Part shown: positions 38,070 through 44,774 of the stretch, in pieces
Layout of the letters: each line of letters opens with the position of its first letter
Position numbering within the stretch: position 1 is the first letter of the stretch
Source: Mesorhizobium sp.
GTDB taxonomy: Bacteria; Pseudomonadota; Alphaproteobacteria; Rhizobiales; Rhizobiaceae
Direction: 5' to 3'
Length of the DNA: 44,774 bases
Assembly (NCBI GenBank): GCA_004020365.1
Contig: SAQR01000052.1
Coordinates: forward strand, 1 to 44,774
Made by a program: the position numbers and the translations under genes
Notes under the pieces: generated by a model
Databases searched by the model: none
The model's input: only the letters and a program-made list of their open reading frames with translations
Told to the model about the DNA's origin: nothing

Positions 38070-39584
38070 TCAGGCTTTCTGCGCGTGCTCCAGCGCGAAC
38101 TCTTCTTCCGGCGACAGGATCAGCTTGTGACGGCCGACCAGCGCGAAATAGACGATCGCGATGGCGAACCACAGCGCCACCCACACCACGCCCTTGGTGA
38201 AATTCACATCCTGAATCTGGTAGAGCAAGGTGACCACGCCGATGACGATCGTCAGCACGGCGCCCGGGACGCCGAGCGGGCTGCGATAGGGACGTTCGAT
38301 GTTCGGCTGGTTCCGGCGCAGCAGAATGAAGGACACCGCCTGCAGGATGTAGGAGAACATCGCGCCGAACACCGCCATGTTGAGCAACACCGAGCCGATG
38401 AGCGAACCGGCCGTAGCGCCGCCAAGCGCGAACCACATGATCAGCATGATGCCGAAGCCGACGATGGCGCCCGCAAACATCGCCACATACGGCGTCTTGT
38501 AGGACCTGTGGGTCACCGACAGCGCCGACGGGAAATAGCCGGCGCGGCTCAGCGAATAGACCTGGCGGCCCATGGCGAAGATGATGGTGTGGAAGCTTGC
38601 GATCAATCCAATCAGCGCGATGACGCCAAGCAGCACTGCGCCCGAGTCGCCATAAATCGCCCGGAACCCGTCAAGCAGAGGCTCGCCGGAAGTGGCGAGC
38701 TTGAAGGAACCGACGCCGACGACCGACGGGTTGAGCAGCACGATCATGAAGGCCGAAACCATCAGCGTCAGCATGCCGGCGATAATGCCGCGCGGCATGT
38801 CGCGCTTGGGGTCAACCGATTCTTCCGCCGCCAGCGGTAGCTGCTCGATCGCCAGGAACAGCCACACTGCGAAGGGTAACGTCGCCAGCACGCCCGACAA
38901 GCCGAACGGGAACATCGCGCCATTGCCTTCAGGGAGTTCCATCGCGGCTCCGTCCGGACCGACGCCGATGTTCAGCGCCCAGCGCGAAAAGTCCATGCTC
39001 GGGATGGCGCTGATCCAGAAGACGATCAGCACGGCGAGCGACAGCAGCGTCACGATCAGGGTGACGCGGAAGGACAGCGCGACGCCGAAGATATTCAACG
39101 CCAGGAACAGCCCATAGGTCACAAGCCACCAGAGCGGTGGCCAGACGCTGGAGTCGGGAAAGGCGACCGACCAGATGCCTCCCATATAGGAGCCGATGAA
39201 GAAGGCGATGACGGCGGGCGTCACGACATATTCGACGTTTTCGCAAAGCCCGGTGATAAAACCGCCCCACGGCCCCATCGCCGTCCGGGCGAAGGAGTAG
39301 GCAGCGCCGGTGTGCGGCAAAGCCGGGCTCATCTCGGCGATCGAGAAGACGAGGCCGACATACATGATGGCGATGATGATGCCGGCCACCAGCATGCCGC
39401 CCCAGCCGCCCGTGCCGAAGCCGAAATTCCAGCCCGAGAAATGCCCGGATATAACGGCGCCGACGCCGAGCGCCCACAGATGCCAGACATTGGCGTGACG
39501 CACCAGTTGCCGGTCCTCGAAATAGGATTTGTCGCGCTTCGCGTATGCGACGCTGCCAACTTGCTTCGTACTAACGCCTGCCAT
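38070..39584 (-). CDS. APC-family permease, ethanolamine-permease type
   Basis: A 504-residue transporter with about 12 membrane segments. HLWALGVGAVISGHFSGWNF, MSPALPHTGAAYSFARTAMG, LAIEQLPLAAEESVDPKRD and GLIASFHTIIFAMGRQVY match the ethanolamine permease group of the amino acid-polyamine-organocation superfamily. It would import ethanolamine or a similar small amine in symport with protons. A GGGGA site precedes the start. It lies 21 bases after the amidohydrolase gene and ahead of the GS-like ligase, consistent with uptake followed by glutamylation. Confidence 0.9.
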   Translation of the reverse strand: MAGVSTKQVGSVAYAKRDKSYFEDRQLVRHANVWHLWALGVGAVISGHFSGWNFGFGTGGWGGMLVAGIIIAIMYVGLVFSIAEMSPALPHTGAAYSFARTAMGPWGGFITGLCENVEYVVTPAVIAFFIGSYMGGIWSVAFPDSSVWPPLWWLVTYGLFLALNIFGVALSFRVTLIVTLLSLAVLIVFWISAIPSMDFSRWALNIGVGPDGAAMELPEGNGAMFPFGLSGVLATLPFAVWLFLAIEQLPLAAEESVDPKRDMPRGIIAGMLTLMVSAFMIVLLNPSVVGVGSFKLATSGEPLLDGFRAIYGDSGAVLLGVIALIGLIASFHTIIFAMGRQVYSLSRAGYFPSALSVTHRSYKTPYVAMFAGAIVGFGIMLIMWFALGGATAGSLIGSVLLNMAVFGAMFSYILQAVSFILLRRNQPNIERPYRSPLGVPGAVLTIVIGVVTLLYQIQDVNFTKGVVWVALWFAIAIVYFALVGRHKLILSPEEEFALEHAQKA

Positions 39585-39605
39585 TTGAAAGTCCCCTTCT
39601 TCTTG

Positions 39606-40427
39606 TCAGTTGACCGGTTCCACCGGATGGCCGAGCCCGCGCCGGCCGGATCCCTGGGATCCGGATGACGGCTCGAGATCGGAAAAAATTCCCGTGAGCA
39701 GATCCGCCCATTTCCGCTGCCCGGCTTCGTCGGATATTTCGTCGTTGCGGATTTCGATCATCGCGCAGGCTAGCCCCCGCGGGCGGGCGTGCCGTTCCAG
39801 CGTGAAATAGACACGGTCGGCCGGCGAATAGGGTTGGTTGATGCCGACCGTGACGCCGGCGAGCCGCTGCAGCGCAGCGACAAGCGGCGATGCCAGCCGG
39901 CGATCCTCGTCATGGATGACGCCGATGTGCCAGGGCCGGCTCTTGCCCTTGTAGACCGGGTTGAAGGAATGGATTGAAACCAGCCGCGTCTCGAGCCCGC
40001 GCGCCAGCCTTGTGTCGATGATATCAGCGACCGCATCGTGGAAGGGTTGCCAGGACAGGGCGATGCGCGCGGCGCGCTGCTTTTGCGACAGGCCGGCATT
40101 GCCCGGAATGGCCGTGGTCTCGCTGACCGGCGGCACCAGATCGGGTGCGTCGAGCGGGCGGTTGCAGTCGATGACAAGCCGCGAAATGCGGGTCTCGACC
40201 AGCGTCGCGTCAAGCGCCGCGGCCATGCGGCGGGCGACCGGCAACGCGCCGGGATCCCAGGCGATGTGGCGGGAAAGCTCTTCGGCAGCAAGGCCGAGCG
40301 TTCCGAATTCCGGCGGCAGGAAATTGGAGGCGTGGTCGCAGGTCAGCACGAAAGGGCTCAATCCGCCGGGGTTCGTCACCCCTACGGTTTCAGGCGATGC
40401 AAGGCTGGCGGGCCGTGCTGTCTCCAT
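39606..40427 (-). CDS. N-formylglutamate-amidohydrolase-like hydrolase
   Basis: A 273-residue member of the N-formylglutamate amidohydrolase superfamily. Motifs are VLTCDHASNFLPPEFG, RHIAWDPGALPVAR, SRLVIDCNRPLD and VSIHSFNPVY. The family splits the amide of a small acyl-glutamate using a metal. Here it is the first gene of the permease/ligase/dehydrogenase operon, so I infer that it releases glutamate from a gamma-glutamyl product rather than from formyl-glutamate. An AGGATA site precedes the ATG. It diverges from an RpiR regulator. Confidence 0.87.
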   Translation of the reverse strand: METARPASLASPETVGVTNPGGLSPFVLTCDHASNFLPPEFGTLGLAAEELSRHIAWDPGALPVARRMAAALDATLVETRISRLVIDCNRPLDAPDLVPPVSETTAIPGNAGLSQKQRAARIALSWQPFHDAVADIIDTRLARGLETRLVSIHSFNPVYKGKSRPWHIGVIHDEDRRLASPLVAALQRLAGVTVGINQPYSPADRVYFTLERHARPRGLACAMIEIRNDEISDEAGQRKWADLLTGIFSDLEPSSGSQGSGRRGLGHPVEPVN

Positions 40428-40524
40428 TATCCTGTCGTCCCCGGGGAGCGCTGTATCGTATGTTACGTATTTTGCCTTATTGCGTCCCTGTGGATGATTT
40501 CATACAGTTTGTCGGGCTTTGTCA

Positions 40525-40553
40525 AACGCGATTTCGGGTCAACGCGATTTCGG
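40525..40553. promoter_or_regulatory. Direct repeat in the divergent promoter region (candidate operator)
   Basis: AACGCGATTTCGG occurs twice, at 40525-40537 and 40541-40553, 16 bases apart and 26 bases before the RpiR start codon. Tandem half-sites like this could bind the RpiR dimer or tetramer. The 151-base divergent region also has CGTA-TGT-TACG near 40455. Confidence 0.45.
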
Positions 40554-40578
40554 CAAAACGGCCGGGCATGGGGAAAAG

Positions 40579-41406
40579 ATGATTTCGAGCATTGCCGAAC
40601 TGATCTCGGACCGCATCGGCACGATGCCGGCGGGCGAGCGCCGCGCCGCACAAACGCTGATCGCCAGCTATCCGCTGATCGGCCTGAAGACGGTCGCCGA
40701 ATTCTCGGCTGCCGCTGGCGTCTCCTCGCCGACGATCCTGCGTTTCGTCGCCCGCCTCGGCTTCCAGAACTACCCCGAATTCCAATCGGCGCTGCAGGAC
40801 GAACTGGCGGCGCAACTGCAGTCGCCGGCGTCGCGTGCGCTCAACCCGCCATCGCCGAACGGCGGCGCGGCGTCGCCGATGCTGGAGGCGACGCTCGACA
40901 ATTTGCGCGAGACGTTCAGGCACCTGTCCGACAAGCAGCTTGCCGACATCGTCGCAAAGCTTGCCGACCGGCGCGGCAAAACCTTCCTGATCGGCGGCCG
41001 CTTCACCGATCCACTGGCGCGCTACATGGCCGCCCACCTCGCCATCGTCCAACCCAATGTCTTTCACCTCGCCGGACAGGAAAGCGTCTGGCGCGACCGG
41101 CTGATCGACATGGGCAAGCGCGACGTGCTGGTGATCTTCGACATCAGGCGCTACCAGGACAGCCTGGTCCGCCTCGCCGAGACGGCACATCAGCGCGGCG
41201 TGCAGATCGTGCTGTTCACCGACCAGTGGCTGTCGCCGATCGCCCGCTTCGCCCGCCATGTCATCGCCGGGCGCACTGCCGTGCCCTCGGCCTGGGATTC
41301 CTCGGCTGCCCTTTTCGTCGTGGCCGAAACGCTGATCGGCGCCGTCACCCGGCAGCTCGAGGCCGACGGCGCCAAACGCATCCGCGAGTTGGAGAGCCTG
41401 CGGTAA
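40579..41406 (+). CDS. MurR/RpiR-family transcriptional regulator
   Basis: A 275-residue regulator. The N-terminal HTH_6 domain, about residues 1-80, includes LKTVAEFSAAAGVSSPTILR. The C-terminal SIS domain, about 105-265, has KTFLIGGRFTDPLARYMAAH and DVLVIFDIRRYQDSLVRLAE. SIS domains bind phosphosugars or related ligands. The ATG at 40579 is preceded by GGGGAAAAG. It diverges from the amidohydrolase-permease-ligase operon and probably controls it. Confidence 0.92.
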   Translation: MISSIAELISDRIGTMPAGERRAAQTLIASYPLIGLKTVAEFSAAAGVSSPTILRFVARLGFQNYPEFQSALQDELAAQLQSPASRALNPPSPNGGAASPMLEATLDNLRETFRHLSDKQLADIVAKLADRRGKTFLIGGRFTDPLARYMAAHLAIVQPNVFHLAGQESVWRDRLIDMGKRDVLVIFDIRRYQDSLVRLAETAHQRGVQIVLFTDQWLSPIARFARHVIAGRTAVPSAWDSSAALFVVAETLIGAVTRQLEADGAKRIRELESLR

Positions 41407-41568
41407 GGCCGCGGCCTGAACGCGACCCGCGACCGCAGCAAAACTATATTCTCAAATAGTTTTTCAACTACTTTCAGAATCGCTTTTCGAGATATTTGAC
41501 GTATCATTTTCAGATTTTTCAGGGATTTTGATAAATCGTACCAAAATTCGAACGAAGGCACGGTTTTC

Positions 41569-41967
41569 ATGGCTGCTCCGCAGGAGCACCAATTTTCAGG
41601 GCCAGTGAACGTTTTTCAGGAACTACGCCTTCCTGAAACCGCGACCCTCGCCGGCTACAGCGCGCTGATCAGGGCCTATGGGCTTGCCGTGCCCCTGCCG
41701 CGCACTCTCTCCGCCACCGGTGAGCATCACCGCATCACCAAGCGGGCCGGCTGGCGCATTGTGACGCCCAGGCACGCGCCGCATTCAACCCTTGAAGGCC
41801 ACTCGCTCTGAAATAGGAGGAACTGGACCTGGCAATCCTCGGGCGGCTTTTCCTGGCGACCGGAACCGCACCGGTTGAAGCGCTTGTTCGCAAAGCCCGA
41901 CCGGCTGCCACGCCCGCCGGATCTGGTTTTCTCTATGAGTGGGCGACGGACACGCGCCTCGGCAATT
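41569..41967 (+). pseudogene. Broken Fic-family (cell filamentation) protein remnant
   Basis: An 80-codon frame at 41569-41811 has LRLPETATLAGYSALIRAYG and ITKRAGWRIVTPRHAPHSTLEGH, like the N-terminus of rhizobial Fic-type proteins, and stops soon after. In another frame the sequence continues ALK, then TAG, then EELDLAILGRLFLATGTAPV, EALVRKARP and FLYEWATDTRLGN followed by TGA. The Fic core (HPFxxGNGR) is absent. A frame shift, an internal stop and lost C-terminus show decay. The AT-rich 41440-41568 may have been its promoter. Confidence 0.65.
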
Positions 41968-42242
41968 GAGTGCGTCAGATCGAAAATCAGGCGCGTATAG
42001 GTTTCTTCTGCCATTCCGCTGACGAGACGCCAAGATGAAGAAGCAGGTGTCAAAGCCACTCAATTCGGCTTAGTGATCCGAAAGTTCAAACAGGTCCTGA
42101 TGGACGACCTCATGCAGTCGCTCATGGCGAATGCCAATTGCAGTCCGATTGACTGTTACTACCTGCGTCACATCGTGGGCGACAAGGCATTCCCTCAGAA
42201 CACCTTGTCCAACCATACCAGTTGCGCCGAACAGTTAGATTT
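41968..42242. other. Gene-poor stretch between the Fic remnant and the AraC gene
   Basis: I recognise no gene. A 71-codon open frame at 42073-42288 on the plus strand matches no family I know, starts with a GTG and runs into the AraC gene from the opposite side. Base composition is lower in GC than the rest of the window, in line with acquired or decaying DNA. Confidence 0.4.
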
Positions 42243-43271
42243 TCATTGCTCTGCATCTTCCGCGGCGATGCGGGGACCGCGATGTTGACGGCGTTCGCGC
42301 CATCCGGAGGGGGTCACGCTCTCCCAGCGTTGAAACGCTCGATAGAACGACCCCTGATCGTCATATCCGAGCATGTAGGCAATTTCGGCGATTTCCAATG
42401 TGCCGTCAGCGAGATATTCACGCGCCAGCTCATGGCGCGTGTCAGCAAGAAGGGACTGGAAACTCTGACCCTCTTCGCTCAATCGCCGATGTAGGGAGCG
42501 CTCGCTCACCGCCAGCTCCTGCGCGATGCTCCGGAGTTCGGGGCGACCGGCGGTGAGGTTACGGCGCAAGAGCCAGCGGACTTGCTCGACTACGGTTCCG
42601 GCCATCTGGCTAGCCGCCTCGACGTCCGCCGACAGGGCTCCGTCGAGGAGAGCGAGAAGTTCCCGATTGTACTTCTCGAAAGGCAAGCGCAGGTCACTCG
42701 CTCTTAAAATAAGTCGGTCATGGGCCGCATGCCAGCGGATAGGGCAACGGAAGTATGCCGACGCGGCATCGCTTTGTGGGCGCTGCAACTCCATCCGTAG
42801 AGGTAGAATCTCCTTTCCTGTGCCTGCCCGCGCCAAACCCATCAGAGAGGCCATGGTGGCGTCTGTCAGGGATATCGGAACACTGCCGCCGCCATAGGGC
42901 CAAGACATCGAGAGGGTACAGGTCTCCCGGTCTCTCGTGATGTCCAGGACCTCCGGCGCGCACAGCATCTTGAACCGCGTCACGCGACTAAGAGCATCCT
43001 CCAAGTCCCGCGAATGATAACCGACCATGAATGAGGGAGGCATGACCGCACCATTCAAGGACTGCGAAAGGCGCAGCCCCACCTCCGGACCACTCAAGGC
43101 TTCCAAACCCCGCCACAGCGCAAAGAATTGCATAGTGTTGAGATGGGCGTTGTCTTGCCCTGCCTGTAAAGGCAAGGAGCCCCAGCGCAGGAGTTCGGAA
43201 CGCTTGACACCCAGGCGTTCCACCCCCAGCCAGAACGCGGCGGGTACCTTGACGCGATCAGGCATTTTCAT
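42243..43271 (-). CDS. AraC-family transcriptional regulator
   Basis: A 342-residue regulator of the OruR/ToxR-like AraC group. The N-terminal Arabinose_bd domain covers about residues 20-200 (FALWRGLEALSGPEVGLRLS). The C-terminal double helix-turn-helix covers about 235-330 with SIAQELAVSERSLHRRLSEEG and EIAEIAYMLGYDDQGSFYRAFQRW. Its start overlaps the SDR stop by four bases, so both are one transcript and it may control the SDR gene. Confidence 0.93.
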   Translation of the reverse strand: MKMPDRVKVPAAFWLGVERLGVKRSELLRWGSLPLQAGQDNAHLNTMQFFALWRGLEALSGPEVGLRLSQSLNGAVMPPSFMVGYHSRDLEDALSRVTRFKMLCAPEVLDITRDRETCTLSMSWPYGGGSVPISLTDATMASLMGLARAGTGKEILPLRMELQRPQSDAASAYFRCPIRWHAAHDRLILRASDLRLPFEKYNRELLALLDGALSADVEAASQMAGTVVEQVRWLLRRNLTAGRPELRSIAQELAVSERSLHRRLSEEGQSFQSLLADTRHELAREYLADGTLEIAEIAYMLGYDDQGSFYRAFQRWESVTPSGWRERRQHRGPRIAAEDAEQ

Positions 43272-44032
43272 TTGGCGGTGAAACCCCCATCAATGGTGAG
43301 GATGTGGCCTGTCACAAAGCTCGCTTCGTCCGACAGCAGCCACGCGATGCCGTTGGCGATTTCTCCCGGCACGCCGAGGCGGTTCATCGGATGCATGGCG
43401 CTGATGACGTCTTCGTTGTAGTTCGGGTCGCTACCATCAAGCTGGGCAGCGATGATGTCGGTCTTGACCGCGCCGGGAGCCACACCATTGATGCGGAGAC
43501 CCTGCGCGGCGTGGTCGAGTGCCGAGGACTTCGTGAGGCCTGCCACCGCGTGCTTGGTGGCCGCATAAGTACCAGCCCAAGGCATGCCGTTGATACCGGC
43601 GATCGACGCCAGGTTGACGATAGAACCCTTGCCCTGCTTCAGCATCTGCTGGACTTCGTACTTTTGGCAATAATAGAGACCGAGGATGTTGGTTTCGACC
43701 ATCGCCTGAAACTTACTGCTGTCGGAAAGATCGACCGACGCAGTTTCGTTGGAGATACCAGCGTTGTTCACGGCCATGTCCAGACGGCCAAACTCAGCCA
43801 CAATCTGTTCGATCATCGCTTTTACGTCGGCTTCGCTTGTCACATCGTTATGGATGAACCGAATACGCGCGCCACCTGTTGCAACTGCTTCAATTTCCTT
43901 GACAGCTTCCGCGCCGAGCTCTTCACGCCGTCCGCTGATGACTACCGTAACGCCACGGCTGGCAAGCTTCAACGCGGTTTCCTTGCCAATGCCGCTTGCG
44001 CCACCGGTGATGAGGGCAGTTTGGTTCATCAT
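43268..44032 (-). CDS. SDR-family oxidoreductase
   Basis: A 254-residue classical SDR. The cofactor motif is TGGASGIGKETAL, NNAGISNE follows, the catalytic residues lie in ASIAGINGMPWAGTYAATK, and VTGHILTIDGGFTAK ends the protein. The ATG at 44030-44032 has an AAGGAGA site; earlier in-frame codons lack support. GC content appears lower than in the SDR of the 22-kb operon. The substrate is not predictable. It is co-transcribed with the AraC regulator and lies near the tRNA integration relic. Confidence 0.9.
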   Translation of the reverse strand: MMNQTALITGGASGIGKETALKLASRGVTVVISGRREELGAEAVKEIEAVATGGARIRFIHNDVTSEADVKAMIEQIVAEFGRLDMAVNNAGISNETASVDLSDSSKFQAMVETNILGLYYCQKYEVQQMLKQGKGSIVNLASIAGINGMPWAGTYAATKHAVAGLTKSSALDHAAQGLRINGVAPGAVKTDIIAAQLDGSDPNYNEDVISAMHPMNRLGVPGEIANGIAWLLSDEASFVTGHILTIDGGFTAK

Positions 44033-44341
44033 GTCTCTGTCTCCTTGGTTGTATATGAGACAGGAATAAGATGCGGAGGGCGACGGGGGTATGGCAGAGC
44101 ACGCCACATCGATCGCATTGGACGCCAATGATGACTAAACGAGATGGACTTTTCGTACGCCAGGAATAGCGAATGCCATTGTCGAGCGCTGGTCGTGTCA
44201 GCTGTTGGCAGCGAAGCTGCCGTCCCCGTCATAGCGGCAGTCCTCAAAATGGTAGAAAGCCTCCTGGTCGAGGTGTGACTGGGACAGCGCTTACCGTTCA
44301 GCGGTGTGACAGGAAATGATGAGGATCAAACTGGCCGCGCC
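44033..44341. other. Promoter-proximal region of the SDR/AraC unit
   Basis: This gap of about 310 bases contains the SDR ribosome site and presumably its promoter. I see no other gene, repeat or RNA in it. Confidence 0.4.
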
Positions 44342-44415
44342 GGCCGCAAACGCAAAACGACCCGCGTGAGGCGGGCCGTTGTGACGTTTGGTTGCGGGGA
44401 CAGGATTTGAACTGT
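44342..44415 (-). repeat. Degenerate duplicate of tRNA-fMet 3' end plus terminator
   Basis: This stretch matches 44673-44747 over about 74 bases with few differences. It contains the last bases of the tRNA (GTTGCGGGGACAGGATTTGA on the plus strand) and a decayed copy of its terminator. Similarity ends inside the T-arm after a one-base deletion. A repeated tRNA 3' end is typical of the attachment site left by a tRNA-integrating element. Confidence 0.85.
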
Positions 44416-44672
44416 GCATATCCCACAACCAGCAGAAATGAGCTCTGCGGAAACCTAGATTGGCAGGCTTGGCCTGCAAAGCCGGTTGACCAGGCGACGG
44501 CTCAGGCCCGCAATGGATGAGGCACGCAAAAGGCAAGGATAATCACCGCAGTATATGCGGTGAATAGCGTCCGCATTCTCCGCATCTCGCCAAGAACGTC
44601 GAAGCCGTTTGGGCTTATTGGCAATTTTTGTCTGATCGGGCAAACGGTGCTTGCACACCACGCACCATGCCA
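44416..44672. other. Segment between the two tRNA-end copies
   Basis: About 257 bases enclosed by the repeated tRNA 3' ends. An open frame of 68 codons at 44455-44661 on the minus strand (MVCKHRLPDQTKIANK...) matches nothing I recognise and may be a fragment of an integrated element. A GCATATACTGC-type inverted motif lies near 44550. Confidence 0.35.
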
Positions 44673-44684
44673 GGCCGCAAACGC

Positions 44685-44714
44685 AAAACGGCCCGCGTGA
44701 TGCGGGCCGTTTTT
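44685..44714 (-). terminator. Intrinsic terminator of tRNA-fMet
   Basis: On the minus strand CGGCCCGC-ATCAC-GCGGGCCG forms an 8-bp stem followed by TTTT. It lies just downstream of the tRNA CCA end. Confidence 0.8.
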
Positions 44715-44719
44715 GGGTT

Positions 44720-44774
44720 TGGTTGCGGGGACAGGATTTGAACCTGTGACCTTCAGGTTATGAGCCTGACGAGC
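44720..44774 (-). tRNA. Initiator tRNA-fMet (CAT), 5' part outside window
   Basis: The 3' part of the tRNA is visible: anticodon stem TCAGG/CCTGA with loop CTCATAA giving CAT, T-arm ACAGG-TTCAAAT-CCTGT and the end CCCCGCAACCA. The sequence GCTCGTCAGGCTCATAACCT is the initiator form rather than the elongator. The gene continues past the right edge. Confidence 0.88.

Noticed and set aside
36624-38840. A 738-codon open frame on the plus strand
   Set aside because: It is antisense to the GS-like ligase and the permease, both with clear motifs, and has no family features of its own.
42073-42288. A 71-codon open frame on the plus strand
   Set aside because: It overlaps the AraC gene end-on, has no recognisable motif or good ribosome site.

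Overview
The window is high-GC alphaproteobacterial DNA, most likely from Mesorhizobium or a close relative in the Rhizobiales. This is inferred from the cpdR response regulator, a ROSE-like leader on a small heat-shock gene, dispersed rhizobial intergenic repeats, an alphaproteobacterial-type initiator tRNA, and the large load of ABC transporters and catabolic genes.

Layout. 1-9.1 kb is chromosomal housekeeping: the 5' tip of an unidentified gene, threonine aldolase, a small heat-shock protein, a lysophospholipase-like hydrolase, a DUF1579-like protein, hisN, a candidate small RNA, an N-formylglutamate amidohydrolase, cpdR, tRNA-Val(GAC), a broken GIY-YIG gene and GDP-L-fucose synthase. 9.1-25.2 kb is one LacI-controlled catabolic island: a DUF993 aldolase-like gene diverges from a long co-directional operon (lacI, Gfo/Idh oxidoreductase, CoA-transferase, crotonase, aldehyde dehydrogenase, a CUT1 sugar ABC importer, two GMC oxidoreductases, an SDR and a Dabb protein). 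Two near-identical LacI-type palindromes lie in the divergent region. The substrate is unknown. 25.2-32.8 kb carries an EamA transporter, an EEP phosphohydrolase, a CPA1 Na+/H+ antiporter and a complete Fe3+/polyamine-type ABC importer.

33.0-41.4 kb holds what I read as an amino-alcohol (ethanolamine-like) pathway that works on gamma-glutamyl intermediates: an ethanolamine-type permease, a glutamine-synthetase-like ligase, an iron-type alcohol dehydrogenase, an aldehyde dehydrogenase and an N-formylglutamate-amidohydrolase-like hydrolase, with a divergent RpiR regulator. A PIN toxin with an unusual fused antitoxin sits inside this operon.

41.4-44.8 kb looks like a decayed accessory zone next to an initiator tRNA gene: a broken Fic-like gene, an SDR/AraC pair of different composition, and a duplicated tRNA 3' end that resembles a relic of site-specific integration.

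Main points for a second look: the gamma-glutamyl pathway, the fused antitoxin with its perfect palindrome, the anti-Shine-Dalgarno small RNA near 5.6 kb, the unassigned catabolic operon, and the tRNA-end duplication.
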